Of a stretch of 64,000 nucleotides of DNA, positions 17,801 to 25,413 are shown piece after piece (positions within the stretch are counted from its first letter, which is position 1; each line of letters opens with the position of its first letter). A program made the translations under genes and the position numbers. Under the pieces are notes generated by a model. It had not been told where the DNA came from. It worked only from the letters and a program-made list of their open reading frames with translations, and did no database searches. The stretch spans positions 4,856,501 to 4,920,500 of the forward strand of contig NZ_CP060488.1 of NCBI RefSeq assembly GCF_014334015.1, in the 5' to 3' direction. This stretch comes from Bacteroides sp. M10 (GTDB lineage: Bacteria > Bacteroidota > Bacteroidia > Bacteroidales > Bacteroidaceae).

Positions 17801-18394
17801 ATAGAGCAGACAACATCGGCTAATGACCGGAAGGATATGAAAGTGATCGGCAACTCATTGCCGCGTTATAATTATAACTTAGGAATTTCTGCAGATTGGT
17901 ATGGCATTGATTTCTCTGTTCTTTTTCAAGGTATCGGTAAACAAAACTGGTATCCCGGTGCTGAAACTTCCATGTTCTGGGGACCTTATTCCCGGCCTTA
18001 TGCCAGTTTTATTCCGTCTGATTTCATGAGTCAGGTATGGAGTGAAGAAAATTCGAATGCTTATTTTCCACGTCCCAGAGGATATGTGGCACTTGGTAGT
18101 AATCGTGAGTTAGCAGTGGTTAATACGAAGTACTTGCAGAATCTGGCTTACTGTCGGTTGAAGAACCTTTCTATAGGCTACACATTGCCGGATAAATGGC
18201 TTTCAAAGATCGGTTTCGAGAAGATACGTGTTTACTTTAGCGGTGAAAACTTGCTGACATTCACTAAGCTACATTCCGATTATATTGACCCGGAACAGGC
18301 ATCAGCAAGCAATAGCTGGAAAACAAGTAAAAGTGATGCGAACATTTATCCCTGGGCAAAAACATACTCTTTTGGTGTAGATATAACGTTTTGA
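14894..18394 (+). CDS. SusC-like TonB-dependent transporter with STN domain
   Basis: An outer-membrane importer of 1166 residues. ATG 14894 is chosen over the in-frame ATG 14831 because it begins the signal peptide (MKHKVLLVLLLGIIISVSASAQ). Next come an STN domain (about 22-97, starting VTMNLKQVKLEKVF), a CarboxypepD_reg-like domain (RNISGRVVDEKGEPIIGASV), the TonB-box-like EEVVVVGYGTQKK, a plug domain (LTGAVAIVSGDEL, SFNIRGVNSISADAAPL, LKDASAAAVYGARAAYGVILV) and a 22-strand barrel ending in an aromatic residue (FGVDITF). The STN domain links it to the upstream sigma/FecR pair. It partners the SusD protein 27 bases downstream. No glycosidase lies in this operon, so the imported ligand is not evident. 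Confidence 0.95.
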   Translation: MKHKVLLVLLLGIIISVSASAQKVTMNLKQVKLEKVFSAITQQTGLTVAYSRTIVNPDRIVTVEVKNQELSKVLNDLFLGTNVNYEIGKTKIYLKEKVTDSEQQASNANKRNISGRVVDEKGEPIIGASVMVKGSSLGTITNVDGRYTLANVPESSTITVSYIGYITVNYVATSRNLSQVVLREDSKTLEEVVVVGYGTQKKVNLTGAVAIVSGDELTTRSAANLSQLLQGSVPNMNVNFSSGRPGQGGSFNIRGVNSISADAAPLTIIDGIEGDINKVNPNDVESISVLKDASAAAVYGARAAYGVILVTTKNGKVGKTNVSYNGRFSFGETTTSTDFETRGYYSAGINDMFYKTYQGVPYTHYTQEDYHELWIRRNDKVEDPSRPWVVEKNGEYKYYGNFDWYNCLFDNTRPTWEHNLTVSGGTEKVKYMLSGNYYNQKGIIRIDPDRFKKYTFRSKIIANITSWFELSNNTSYYHSEYTYPGLSGVNDIFNRAGRHALASIVPMHPDGTLVYRTGLTDTGEVADGVSAVLLNGGHHNRDREYEFVTTFEAVLKPIKHFEVRANYSWAHYNQQNLNRSVDVLYSRNPGETITMDNGRTRGNYLSEIQNNQIRQTFNLYGTYDNTFANVHSVKVIVGGNYDYKYFKKLGMKRNGLLSESLDDFNLAKGDDISITGGQEEYAILGFFYRLNYGYKDRYLFEASGRYDGSSRFRRGHRFGFFPSFSAGWRVSEEAFFTQAKNYVSNLKLRLSYGSLGNQKTVGYYDYLQLINTGAVLNYAFGDTTKGDYAYESAPNSTDLTWETVITKNIGLDLGFLNNRLNVSFDAYIRDTKDMLMAGKTLPGVYGASSPRMNVADLRTKGWEASITWGDSFTLASKPFNYRIMAGIGDNTSKVTKYDNPNRTLTDPYEGQQLGEIWGYVVDGYFKTDEEARNYKVDQSFVNQMINASALDNGLHAGDLKFVDLDGNNKIEQTTSANDRKDMKVIGNSLPRYNYNLGISADWYGIDFSVLFQGIGKQNWYPGAETSMFWGPYSRPYASFIPSDFMSQVWSEENSNAYFPRPRGYVALGSNRELAVVNTKYLQNLAYCRLKNLSIGYTLPDKWLSKIGFEKIRVYFSGENLLTFTKLHSDYIDPEQASASNSWKTSKSDANIYPWAKTYSFGVDITF

Positions 18395-18421
18395 CAATAA
18401 CGAATATAAAGAAGATATAGT

Positions 18422-20167
18422 ATGAAAATCATGAAATATACATTGTGGGCGACTGTTGGTTTGTCGTTGTTATTTGCTTCTTGTGAAAGCATACTGGATA
18501 TAAATCCGAAAGATCGTTTAACGACTAAGGATTATTTTACGAATGAAGAACAATTACAGTTGTACAGTAATCAGTTCTATTCAAACAACTTCCCGGGCGA
18601 CGGTGATATTTACAGGGACGATGCCGATATGCTGATCGTATCTCCTTTGAGCGATGAAGTAAGTGGGCAGCGTGTCATTCCGGAAACAGGTGGAGGATGG
18701 AATTGGAGTGCGCTGCGTTCGATCAACTTTTTATTGGAGAATCTGGAAAACTGTAAAGACCAGAAAGTACGCAATAAATATGAGGCAGTGGCACGGTTCT
18801 TTCGTGCTTATTTCTATTTCGAAAAGGTAAAACGTTTCGGAGATGTACCTTGGTATGATAAAGTGTTAGGATCGGATGATGCTGATTTGTATAAAGCCAG
18901 AGATTCACGTGAATTCGTGATGGGAAAGATTATGGAAGATCTTAATTTTGCCATAGAGGTTTTTAAAGAAACCAACCGGACCAAAGAGCTTTATCGTATT
19001 ACCTGGTGGACTGCCCAAGCATTGAAATCACGTGTAGGGCTATTCGAAGGAACATATCGTAAATATCATGGATTGGGAGATTATGAGAAATATCTGAATG
19101 ATTGTGTGACTGCATCTAACGAAGTCATGACTGCATCGGGAGGATATTCCTTATATCAGTCCGGTTCTCAATCCTACCGTAATTTATTTAAATCGGAGAA
19201 TGCGATTGATGCGGAAATCATATTGGCAAGGGATTATAATAATGATTTGAACCTGGTTCACAAGGTGCAAGCATTTGAAAATTCGCCGACCTTAGGACGT
19301 CCCGGACTCTCTAAAAAGTTAGTAAACTATTATCTAATGAAGAACGGAGCCCGTTTCACCGACCAATCCAACTATGCAATAATGGAATTCAAGGATGAAA
19401 TCGTGAATCGCGATCCGCGTTTGGCTCAGACAATTCGTACTTCCAATATAAATATGAATGTCACCATGACCGGATACCACCTATTGAAATATGCTAATGA
19501 CAATATGAGTTATACGGGGGATTCAAGTAATGATCTTCCTCTATTCAGGTTGGCAGAAGTTTATCTGAACTATGCTGAAGCAAAGGCTGAATTAGGCACG
19601 TTGACACAAACTGATATTGACAATACAGTAAACAGACTGCGAACACGTGCAGGAGTAATAGGGAAACTGAATATGAACGCAGCAAACCTAGATCCGGACC
19701 CTTACATGTGTGATCCAAAGACTGGTTACGTGAATGTCACAGGAGATAATAAGGGAGTGATTCTGGAAATTCGACGAGAACGTGGTATAGAACTGGTTAT
19801 GGAAGGTTTCCGCTATTATGACCTGATGCGCTGGAAAGAGGGACAATGCATTGCCCAATCTTTTCAAGGATTTTATATTCCTGCCACAGCTATCAACAAA
19901 GCGTATGATATCGACGGGGACGGAACAAATGATGTCTGTTTCTATACAACATCTTCACAACCCAATGTAGGAAGCGTGACGTATGTGAAACTAGCATCTG
20001 ATGGAAGCGGCACCTCATTGTCAGAAGGTAATTATGGTAATTTGCTGTGTTATAGTTGGATAGACCGTACTTGGAATGAAAACCGAGATTATCTGTATCC
20101 GGTACCAAGACAGGAAATAACACTATCTGACGGTGTCGTAACCCAGAATCCGGGATGGAATGAATAA
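18422..20167 (+). CDS. SusD/RagB-like surface glycan-binding lipoprotein
   Basis: This 581-residue lipoprotein (lipobox FASC, about residue 20) forms the lid of the SusC channel. The SusD signature is visible as ESILDINPKDRLTTKDYFTNEEQL near the N-terminus, TPR-like helices (KYEAVARFFRAYFYFEKVKRFGDVPWYDK), LPLFRLAEVYLNYAEAKAEL and EIRRERGIELVMEGFRYYDLMRWKEG, and the closing DYLYPVPRQEITLSDGVVTQNPGW. An alternative start at 18431 would shorten the signal peptide by three residues. It is in the same operon as SusC and the two lipoproteins downstream. Confidence 0.95.
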   Translation: MKIMKYTLWATVGLSLLFASCESILDINPKDRLTTKDYFTNEEQLQLYSNQFYSNNFPGDGDIYRDDADMLIVSPLSDEVSGQRVIPETGGGWNWSALRSINFLLENLENCKDQKVRNKYEAVARFFRAYFYFEKVKRFGDVPWYDKVLGSDDADLYKARDSREFVMGKIMEDLNFAIEVFKETNRTKELYRITWWTAQALKSRVGLFEGTYRKYHGLGDYEKYLNDCVTASNEVMTASGGYSLYQSGSQSYRNLFKSENAIDAEIILARDYNNDLNLVHKVQAFENSPTLGRPGLSKKLVNYYLMKNGARFTDQSNYAIMEFKDEIVNRDPRLAQTIRTSNINMNVTMTGYHLLKYANDNMSYTGDSSNDLPLFRLAEVYLNYAEAKAELGTLTQTDIDNTVNRLRTRAGVIGKLNMNAANLDPDPYMCDPKTGYVNVTGDNKGVILEIRRERGIELVMEGFRYYDLMRWKEGQCIAQSFQGFYIPATAINKAYDIDGDGTNDVCFYTTSSQPNVGSVTYVKLASDGSGTSLSEGNYGNLLCYSWIDRTWNENRDYLYPVPRQEITLSDGVVTQNPGWNE

Positions 20168-20195
20168 AAAGTATGAAAAAGATAAATTATAAATT

Positions 20196-21089
20196 ATGAA
20201 AAAGATAATAATATATACACTGATTTCCTTCATATTCTCTGCTTTTGCCAGCAGTTGTGAAAATAATAAAGACAATTCATTGTTCTATCCCGATTTTACA
20301 TGGGATACAGGGGATGATGAGGAAGATGAAGATCCTATGACAGAAACTTCCATGCGAGTGGCAACTTACAATTTACTGGTAGAAACCGGTGCAGGATGGA
20401 CTAACCGTCGTGAACGCGTGGCACAATTAATCAAAGACTATGACTTTGATATCTGTGGATTTGAGGAAGCAAGCTGGGAACAACGTTCTTATTTAGGAAC
20501 GCAGCTTTCAAATGATTATGAAATTCTAGCTTATGGACGCGACACCGGAAATGATGATAATAAAGCAGGAGAGATGAGTGGTATCTTATATAAAAAAGGC
20601 CGTTACACATTAGTAGATAAAGGCCGTTTCTGGTTTTCCGAAACTCCGGAGATTCCTTCCAGCGGATGGGATGAGACCAACTTCAAACGTTTCTGTGTAT
20701 GGGGTAAATTTAAGGATAATAAAACCCAAAAGGAGTTCTTCCTTTTCGAAACACATATGCCTTTGGCCGATAATGCCAGAAAAAATGCGTGCCAAATGCT
20801 GGTAGATGCAGTTTCCGATAAGATAAAGGACAATACCCCTGCATTTTGCACCGGTGACTTTAATGCTACTCCAGATGCTCCTGAAATAGCCACTACGATT
20901 TGTCAAAGCGGCATACTGAAGGATTCGTATCGGGAAGCAGCTGTTCAACATGGAGCTCTCTTTACATTCCCTTCCAAAAAAACTAGAATCGACTTTATTT
21001 TTGTGAAACATGCTACAGTTCTTTCTACCCGCACTATTGTGAGTTCTTTATCCGATCATTATCCTTTGGTGATTGTTGTGGAAATCTAA
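20196..21089 (+). CDS. Endonuclease/exonuclease/phosphatase-fold lipoprotein
   Basis: A 297-residue protein with a lipoprotein signal (lipobox ASSC), an acidic linker (GDDEEDEDP), then a complete EEP domain. Catalytic motifs are in the usual order: VATYNLL (Asn), CGFEEAS (metal-binding Glu), ETHMPL (His), CTGDFNATPDAPE (Asp/Asn), RIDFIFVK (Asp) and LSDHYPLVI (Asp-His). All key residues are present, so hydrolysis of a phosphodiester or phosphomonoester is likely. It lies third in the SusCD operon, where surface enzymes or binding proteins normally sit. It may therefore release phosphate groups or act on nucleic acid or a phospho-substituted glycan at the cell surface; the substrate is unknown. 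Confidence 0.88.
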   Translation: MKKIIIYTLISFIFSAFASSCENNKDNSLFYPDFTWDTGDDEEDEDPMTETSMRVATYNLLVETGAGWTNRRERVAQLIKDYDFDICGFEEASWEQRSYLGTQLSNDYEILAYGRDTGNDDNKAGEMSGILYKKGRYTLVDKGRFWFSETPEIPSSGWDETNFKRFCVWGKFKDNKTQKEFFLFETHMPLADNARKNACQMLVDAVSDKIKDNTPAFCTGDFNATPDAPEIATTICQSGILKDSYREAAVQHGALFTFPSKKTRIDFIFVKHATVLSTRTIVSSLSDHYPLVIVVEI

Positions 21090-21097
21090 AACAAAAA

Positions 21098-23269
21098 ATG
21101 ACGATTATGAAAAACAATTTTTATTATATAAGTGTGATCTCGGTAATGAGATGCTGGACCATTTTATTGATGGCTATTGTGTCTTTCTCGTGTTCTGATT
21201 TTAATCCGATGGATTCATATAGCCGTATTCCGCCGGATAGGAACACAGACATAGATGACGGAGATGAGGGCGATGGAGCAGGAGGTCTTTTCGAAAAAGG
21301 GTATGGCACGGTGAATAAACCTTATCTCATTATGGATGTGATGCAGATTCAGAATATGAGTGAAGTGTTAGTGAAAGGAAAGATGATTTATTTCCAGTTG
21401 GGAGCTGACATCGATATGAAGTCTGTATCTAATTGGGACCCGTTGAACCCTGATGGCGATCTCTATATTCATTTTGATGGGAATAATCATATTGTAAAAA
21501 ATTTTACTTGTACGGATAAGAGCTATGCTAGTTTCTTCGGTATTTTAGCCGGAGTGTGTAAAAATGTAGGTTTTTATAATGCACATATAGAATCTGCTGT
21601 CAACAGTGGGGCAGGGGTCATCGGTGGTTACATCGGTGTGAAAGCTCCGAATGCTGTAGAGAAGACAGGACAGGTGGAAAACTGCTATGTCTCTGGAAGC
21701 GTGAAGGGAAAATATGCCGGTGGAATAGCTTCACGTATGGGAAGACCGTATGGAGGACAGATTTGTTACATCAAAAACTGTTATTCCACTGCAGAAGTAA
21801 TATCAACGGGAGATGAGTGTGGAGGAATTGTCGGTTCTATGTATGAAAATAGTGAAGTGTCATACTGCTATTCTACGGGAGTATTGATAGGGGCCAATTC
21901 TGTGGGAGGCATTGCCGCTCTCCCTTCCGAAGGAGCTAAAATAACTGCTTGTGTGGCTTGGAACTGGAAAATAACCGGGCCTGCTGCCAGATCGGGACGT
22001 ATTAGTGGCATGCTATCGCAAGGTGAAAGCGGACATCAAGCAGCCCCTGTTGCATCTGAATGTTATGCATGGGAAGATATGATTTGCTCCGGATTTACTC
22101 CGGAAGATAATGCCGGTAGTATTTCGACCGGGCAATATAATGGAGTAGGTGAGAACACGCAGAATTTACAGAATAGCATTGCTAATTGGGGAACTCCATG
22201 GTATAATGTAGGAAATATAGATATGGGATTCCCAATTTTGGAATGGCAGTTTGATAGAGAAGATTATGCAAATTATGGTGGGCATGATAACGAACCTGAA
22301 GGAGATTTTGCTAATGGAGACGGAACTCAAAACAACCCTTATGTGATTGCTAATGCTACTCATATTCAGAATATGAGTAAAGCTCTTATAGAAAAACAAA
22401 CTATCTATTTTGTATTAAGCGCAGATATTGATATGCAGGGAATCAGTTGGCAACCTTTGAATGACGCAAATGGTTATCACAAATGGATTAATTTTGACGG
22501 ACGCAACCACGTGATTAAAAATCTGACTTGTGAATCGGGTACATATAGAAGTTTTTTCGGGGTATTGTGCGGAGAATGTAGAAATGTAGGATTTGTAGAT
22601 GCAAATGTTTTTTCTCCCGATACTGGTATTGGCATTATTGCCGGTTATGTTGGATTAGCTGCCGGTGCGGAAAACTACACAGGAAAGGTTACAAACTGCT
22701 ATACTTCCGGAGTACTGAAAGGGTCGGGTGCAGCAGGTGGAATTGGTGGTGTATTAGGTGGTTCGGGATATATCAAGAATTGTTATTCCAGTGCTACCGT
22801 TATTGATCAGATTACCAATAATACAGGCAAGGCCGGTGGAATCATCGGAAGGGTGAATGGTAATGCTAATGGAAGCAGTATTGAAAACTGTTATACTAGT
22901 GGCGATATCAGTGCTATAGGTGGAGGAAATGTCGGAGGTATAATAGGCAAAGTCGATAATGGCAAGCTCGTCGTTAAGAATTGTATTGCTTGGAATAGTA
23001 CATTGACTAGCACTGATAAAACAAAGGTGGGACGTATAGTAGGAGGTACTGCCAATACTACTTATGAGAACTGTTATGCTCATGAGGGTATAATTCTGAA
23101 AGCAGGAGAGACTACATTTACTGTTTCGGATGAGACATCACCATCTGGTAGTTCTTTCCAGGGAGTCGCTAAGTCTGCTAACGAACTGAAAGGTACCGTC
23201 ATAAACTGGGATTCTTCTCTTTGGAAAGAAGGTAGTAATGGTTATCCAGTATTTAAATGGAGTAAATAA
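21098..23269 (+). CDS. GLUG-repeat surface lipoprotein with internal duplication
   Basis: A 723-residue lipoprotein (lipobox FSCS; an ATG at 21107 is an equally good start). The mature chain contains two related halves, about residues 65-390 and 405-715. Each starts with a G-GT-N-PY-I segment (GYGTVNKPYLI and GDGTQNNPYVI), then IQNMS, LGADIDM or LSADIDM, FDGNNHIVKNFTC or FDGRNHVIKNLTC, SFFGILAG or SFFGVLCG, and NVGF. Each continues with several GLUG-type turns (VENCYVSGSVKG, NCYSTAEV, NCYTSGVLKG, NCYTSGDI). Such repeats form a beta-helix and are common in Bacteroides surface and adhesin proteins. Position after SusD suggests a surface glycan-binding role (inference). Confidence 0.85.
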   Translation: MTIMKNNFYYISVISVMRCWTILLMAIVSFSCSDFNPMDSYSRIPPDRNTDIDDGDEGDGAGGLFEKGYGTVNKPYLIMDVMQIQNMSEVLVKGKMIYFQLGADIDMKSVSNWDPLNPDGDLYIHFDGNNHIVKNFTCTDKSYASFFGILAGVCKNVGFYNAHIESAVNSGAGVIGGYIGVKAPNAVEKTGQVENCYVSGSVKGKYAGGIASRMGRPYGGQICYIKNCYSTAEVISTGDECGGIVGSMYENSEVSYCYSTGVLIGANSVGGIAALPSEGAKITACVAWNWKITGPAARSGRISGMLSQGESGHQAAPVASECYAWEDMICSGFTPEDNAGSISTGQYNGVGENTQNLQNSIANWGTPWYNVGNIDMGFPILEWQFDREDYANYGGHDNEPEGDFANGDGTQNNPYVIANATHIQNMSKALIEKQTIYFVLSADIDMQGISWQPLNDANGYHKWINFDGRNHVIKNLTCESGTYRSFFGVLCGECRNVGFVDANVFSPDTGIGIIAGYVGLAAGAENYTGKVTNCYTSGVLKGSGAAGGIGGVLGGSGYIKNCYSSATVIDQITNNTGKAGGIIGRVNGNANGSSIENCYTSGDISAIGGGNVGGIIGKVDNGKLVVKNCIAWNSTLTSTDKTKVGRIVGGTANTTYENCYAHEGIILKAGETTFTVSDETSPSGSSFQGVAKSANELKGTVINWDSSLWKEGSNGYPVFKWSK

Positions 23270-23411
23270 ACAAAGTAATAAATGAAAAACAAATGAAGTT
23301 GTAAAGGTCGTTTATTGTTTTAAATGTATAGATATATTTGTGTCTATCTCATCAATACTATTTCTATCTTTGCACTATTTTCTTTTTCTTATACAAGACG
23401 CTAATAAACTC

Positions 23412-23460
23412 ATGAGACGTTTATAATAAAAAGTAAAACAGTTTATTATAAACGTCTCAT
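23412..23460. repeat. Perfect 19-bp inverted repeat with 11-base loop
   Basis: ATGAGACGTTTATAATAAA (23412-23430) is repeated exactly as its reverse complement at 23442-23460. A third, partial copy of the inner TTTATAATAAAC core lies just downstream (about 23464-23476). It stands 143 bases after the GLUG gene and is not followed by a T run. It may be a recombination or protein-binding site, or a transcript hairpin. Confidence 0.85.
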
Positions 23461-23517
23461 ATATTTATAATAAACGGCATTCACGGCGATTCGGTAAATG
23501 ATACCGAATATATTAAA

Positions 23518-23556
23518 CAAAACGGGGTGAAATCTTTGCAGATTCCACCCCGTTTC
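23518..23556 (+). terminator. Terminator of the SusCD operon
   Basis: AAACGGGGTGAAATCT and AGATTCCACCCCGTTT form a stem with a TTGC loop, followed by CTATTCTTTCC. The remaining gap to 23859 is AT-rich and contains only the candidate promoter for the TIR genes. Confidence 0.75.
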
Positions 23557-23800
23557 TATTCTTTCCGACACATATTTACATGTCTGAATATTCTCTTTAT
23601 GTCCTTATTTTTGTATGTATCATTTTTGTTGTTAGCTAATTGGTTATTGCAAATATACAAAATTAAAAGAGCAAAGTCAATAGCTTTTTAAAATTAGGGG
23701 AATAAAAAGACCACAAAGTAAAAGTGATAGTGTCATTGGAATATTGATTAAAGGATAAAGTTTCAAAAACAACCAATTTATAGATTTTATTTCACAATTA

Positions 23801-23832
23801 TTCGTAGGAATAAAAAGATTCCTCTATCTTTA
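23801..23832 (+). promoter_or_regulatory. Candidate promoter of the TIR gene pair
   Basis: TATCTTTA at 23825-23832 matches TAnnTTTG in seven of eight positions. TTCG at 23801-23804 lies 20 bases upstream as a weak -33 element. The first TIR start is 27 bases downstream. Confidence 0.4.
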
Positions 23833-23859
23833 CATTGTAATCATGATAATTCATTTAGT

Positions 23860-25356
23860 ATGAAAAAGTATGATATTTATTTCTGTTATTCACGGAAGGA
23901 TTCCTCTATTGTTCAAGTATTTGCAGACAGACTAAACAAAGAGGGATTGACCTTATTTTATGACGTAAATAATTTAGCGACAGGAGATATCTTTGCTGAT
24001 ACTATCACAGATGCTATTCGCAATTGTAAAGTGCTCTTGTATTTTCACAGCGAAAATACGGTGCAATCTAACTGGATTGTAAAAGAGATCACGTTTGCTT
24101 TGGATTGCAGGTGTAAGATTGTGCCAATTAACATAGGGAATCATAGAAGTGATGATAGTTCTATCAGACGCTTGCTTTTCAATCGTCATTGGTTAGAATT
24201 TGACTCCCATGCTCTTGATGGAAAAGAACAATTTGAGAAGGTTATATATAATATTCTTCGCAGTGGACTGTTCTCTAATTTTCCGGAATCTTCTATTGGT
24301 GGTATACAACAACCTGTGCCAATTTCCCCTATTATGCCTCAAGAGGATGAGAGAGAACAGGCTTCTCCAATATCTCCTACAAAAAGTTCGGGTGGGAAAA
24401 AAGTTTTGTGGATTTTCTTGTTCATTGCACTTGTATTTGTTGTAGGAGGATGGTTTATTAATATGGTCAATTGTTGGCTATTGATATTAGGTGTACTATC
24501 TATACTAATCATTATCATAGTCTATTATAAAAAGTCAAGACTATATATCATTCGGCTCCATAATACCGAACGTAAACATAGAGTAAAAGTTTGCATAGAC
24601 GGAAAGAAGGAAGCAGAGATTGCGCCAAGTGATGTTATACGAATAAAGCGTAGAAAAGGCGAATATGTTTTATCTATGCAGATAGAAAATGATGATGATA
24701 AATTTGTTTGTATTAACCAGAAATTTGATAAAGTACACCATAACGAAATTATTCCCATTGTCTTTAGCCAAATAAAGAAAGTCGCAGCCGATGATGAGGG
24801 AGTCAATAAATTAGATTTCATTAAATATCGGTGTTTCATTGGAGGATCTACAGCTATTACGAATGAGCGAAATGCAACGCGTGCAGTGTTAAGCATCCTT
24901 TACAATCAGTATGAAAAATATAATTTTTTCATAACCTCCCATACGTTTGAGGATTTTAGAAACAAGCATAAAATTGATGGGCATCAGTATGAATATGATG
25001 AGTTCATCAGAGAAAAAGCAGATTGTACCATCTTTATTATCTGTAAACATGTGGGAGAGAAAACATTGAATGAATATAAGCTTGCTGTAGAGACTTATGA
25101 AAGTACTAAAGAGAAACGTCCTGCTATTTTTGTGTATAATGATATTTCAGACATAGAAGACAAAGATGGGAATTTAGTAGCTGGAGATGAGAGTGTTGCC
25201 AAATTTCATCAGTTGGTTGATAGCAAACGGGCTTATTGGAGAGATTATAGGGATATTGATATGCTGATGCTCCAGATTAAAGATGATGTAAGCGCAGAAT
25301 TGGCTGATGTGTTGGAAATGCGTCCTCAATTAAGAAAGAAAAATGCATACTTATAA
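23860..25356 (+). CDS. Membrane TIR-domain protein with a second Rossmann-like C-terminal domain
   Basis: A 498-residue protein with three parts. Residues 1-135 form a TIR domain: the YDIYFCYSRKD start, FYDVNNLATGD (BB-loop region) and NWIVKEI with E76 at the place of the NADase catalytic Glu. After a Pro/Ser linker, two hydrophobic segments (about 181-203 and 205-223) form a membrane hairpin. The C-terminal part (about 320-490) begins YRCFIGGSTAITNERNATRA and includes CTIFIICKHVGEKTLNEYK and PAIFVYND, resembling a TIR/DUF4062- or deoxyribosyltransferase-like Rossmann domain; this second assignment is tentative. It lies 57 bases ahead of the TIR-NACHT gene, probably one operon. AT-rich composition differs from the flanking polysaccharide genes. 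An anti-phage role is inferred. Confidence 0.82.
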   Translation: MKKYDIYFCYSRKDSSIVQVFADRLNKEGLTLFYDVNNLATGDIFADTITDAIRNCKVLLYFHSENTVQSNWIVKEITFALDCRCKIVPINIGNHRSDDSSIRRLLFNRHWLEFDSHALDGKEQFEKVIYNILRSGLFSNFPESSIGGIQQPVPISPIMPQEDEREQASPISPTKSSGGKKVLWIFLFIALVFVVGGWFINMVNCWLLILGVLSILIIIIVYYKKSRLYIIRLHNTERKHRVKVCIDGKKEAEIAPSDVIRIKRRKGEYVLSMQIENDDDKFVCINQKFDKVHHNEIIPIVFSQIKKVAADDEGVNKLDFIKYRCFIGGSTAITNERNATRAVLSILYNQYEKYNFFITSHTFEDFRNKHKIDGHQYEYDEFIREKADCTIFIICKHVGEKTLNEYKLAVETYESTKEKRPAIFVYNDISDIEDKDGNLVAGDESVAKFHQLVDSKRAYWRDYRDIDMLMLQIKDDVSAELADVLEMRPQLRKKNAYL

Positions 25357-25413
25357 TTCGGGAACTTAATAAAATGTTTGTTATAATGTAAAAGTAAAAA
25401 TTGATTCCGGACG

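Noticed and set aside
23412..23460. Invertible promoter (phase-variation switch) formed by the inverted repeat
   Set aside because: The two arms are only 11 bases apart, too close to carry a promoter to invert, and no invertase gene is nearby.
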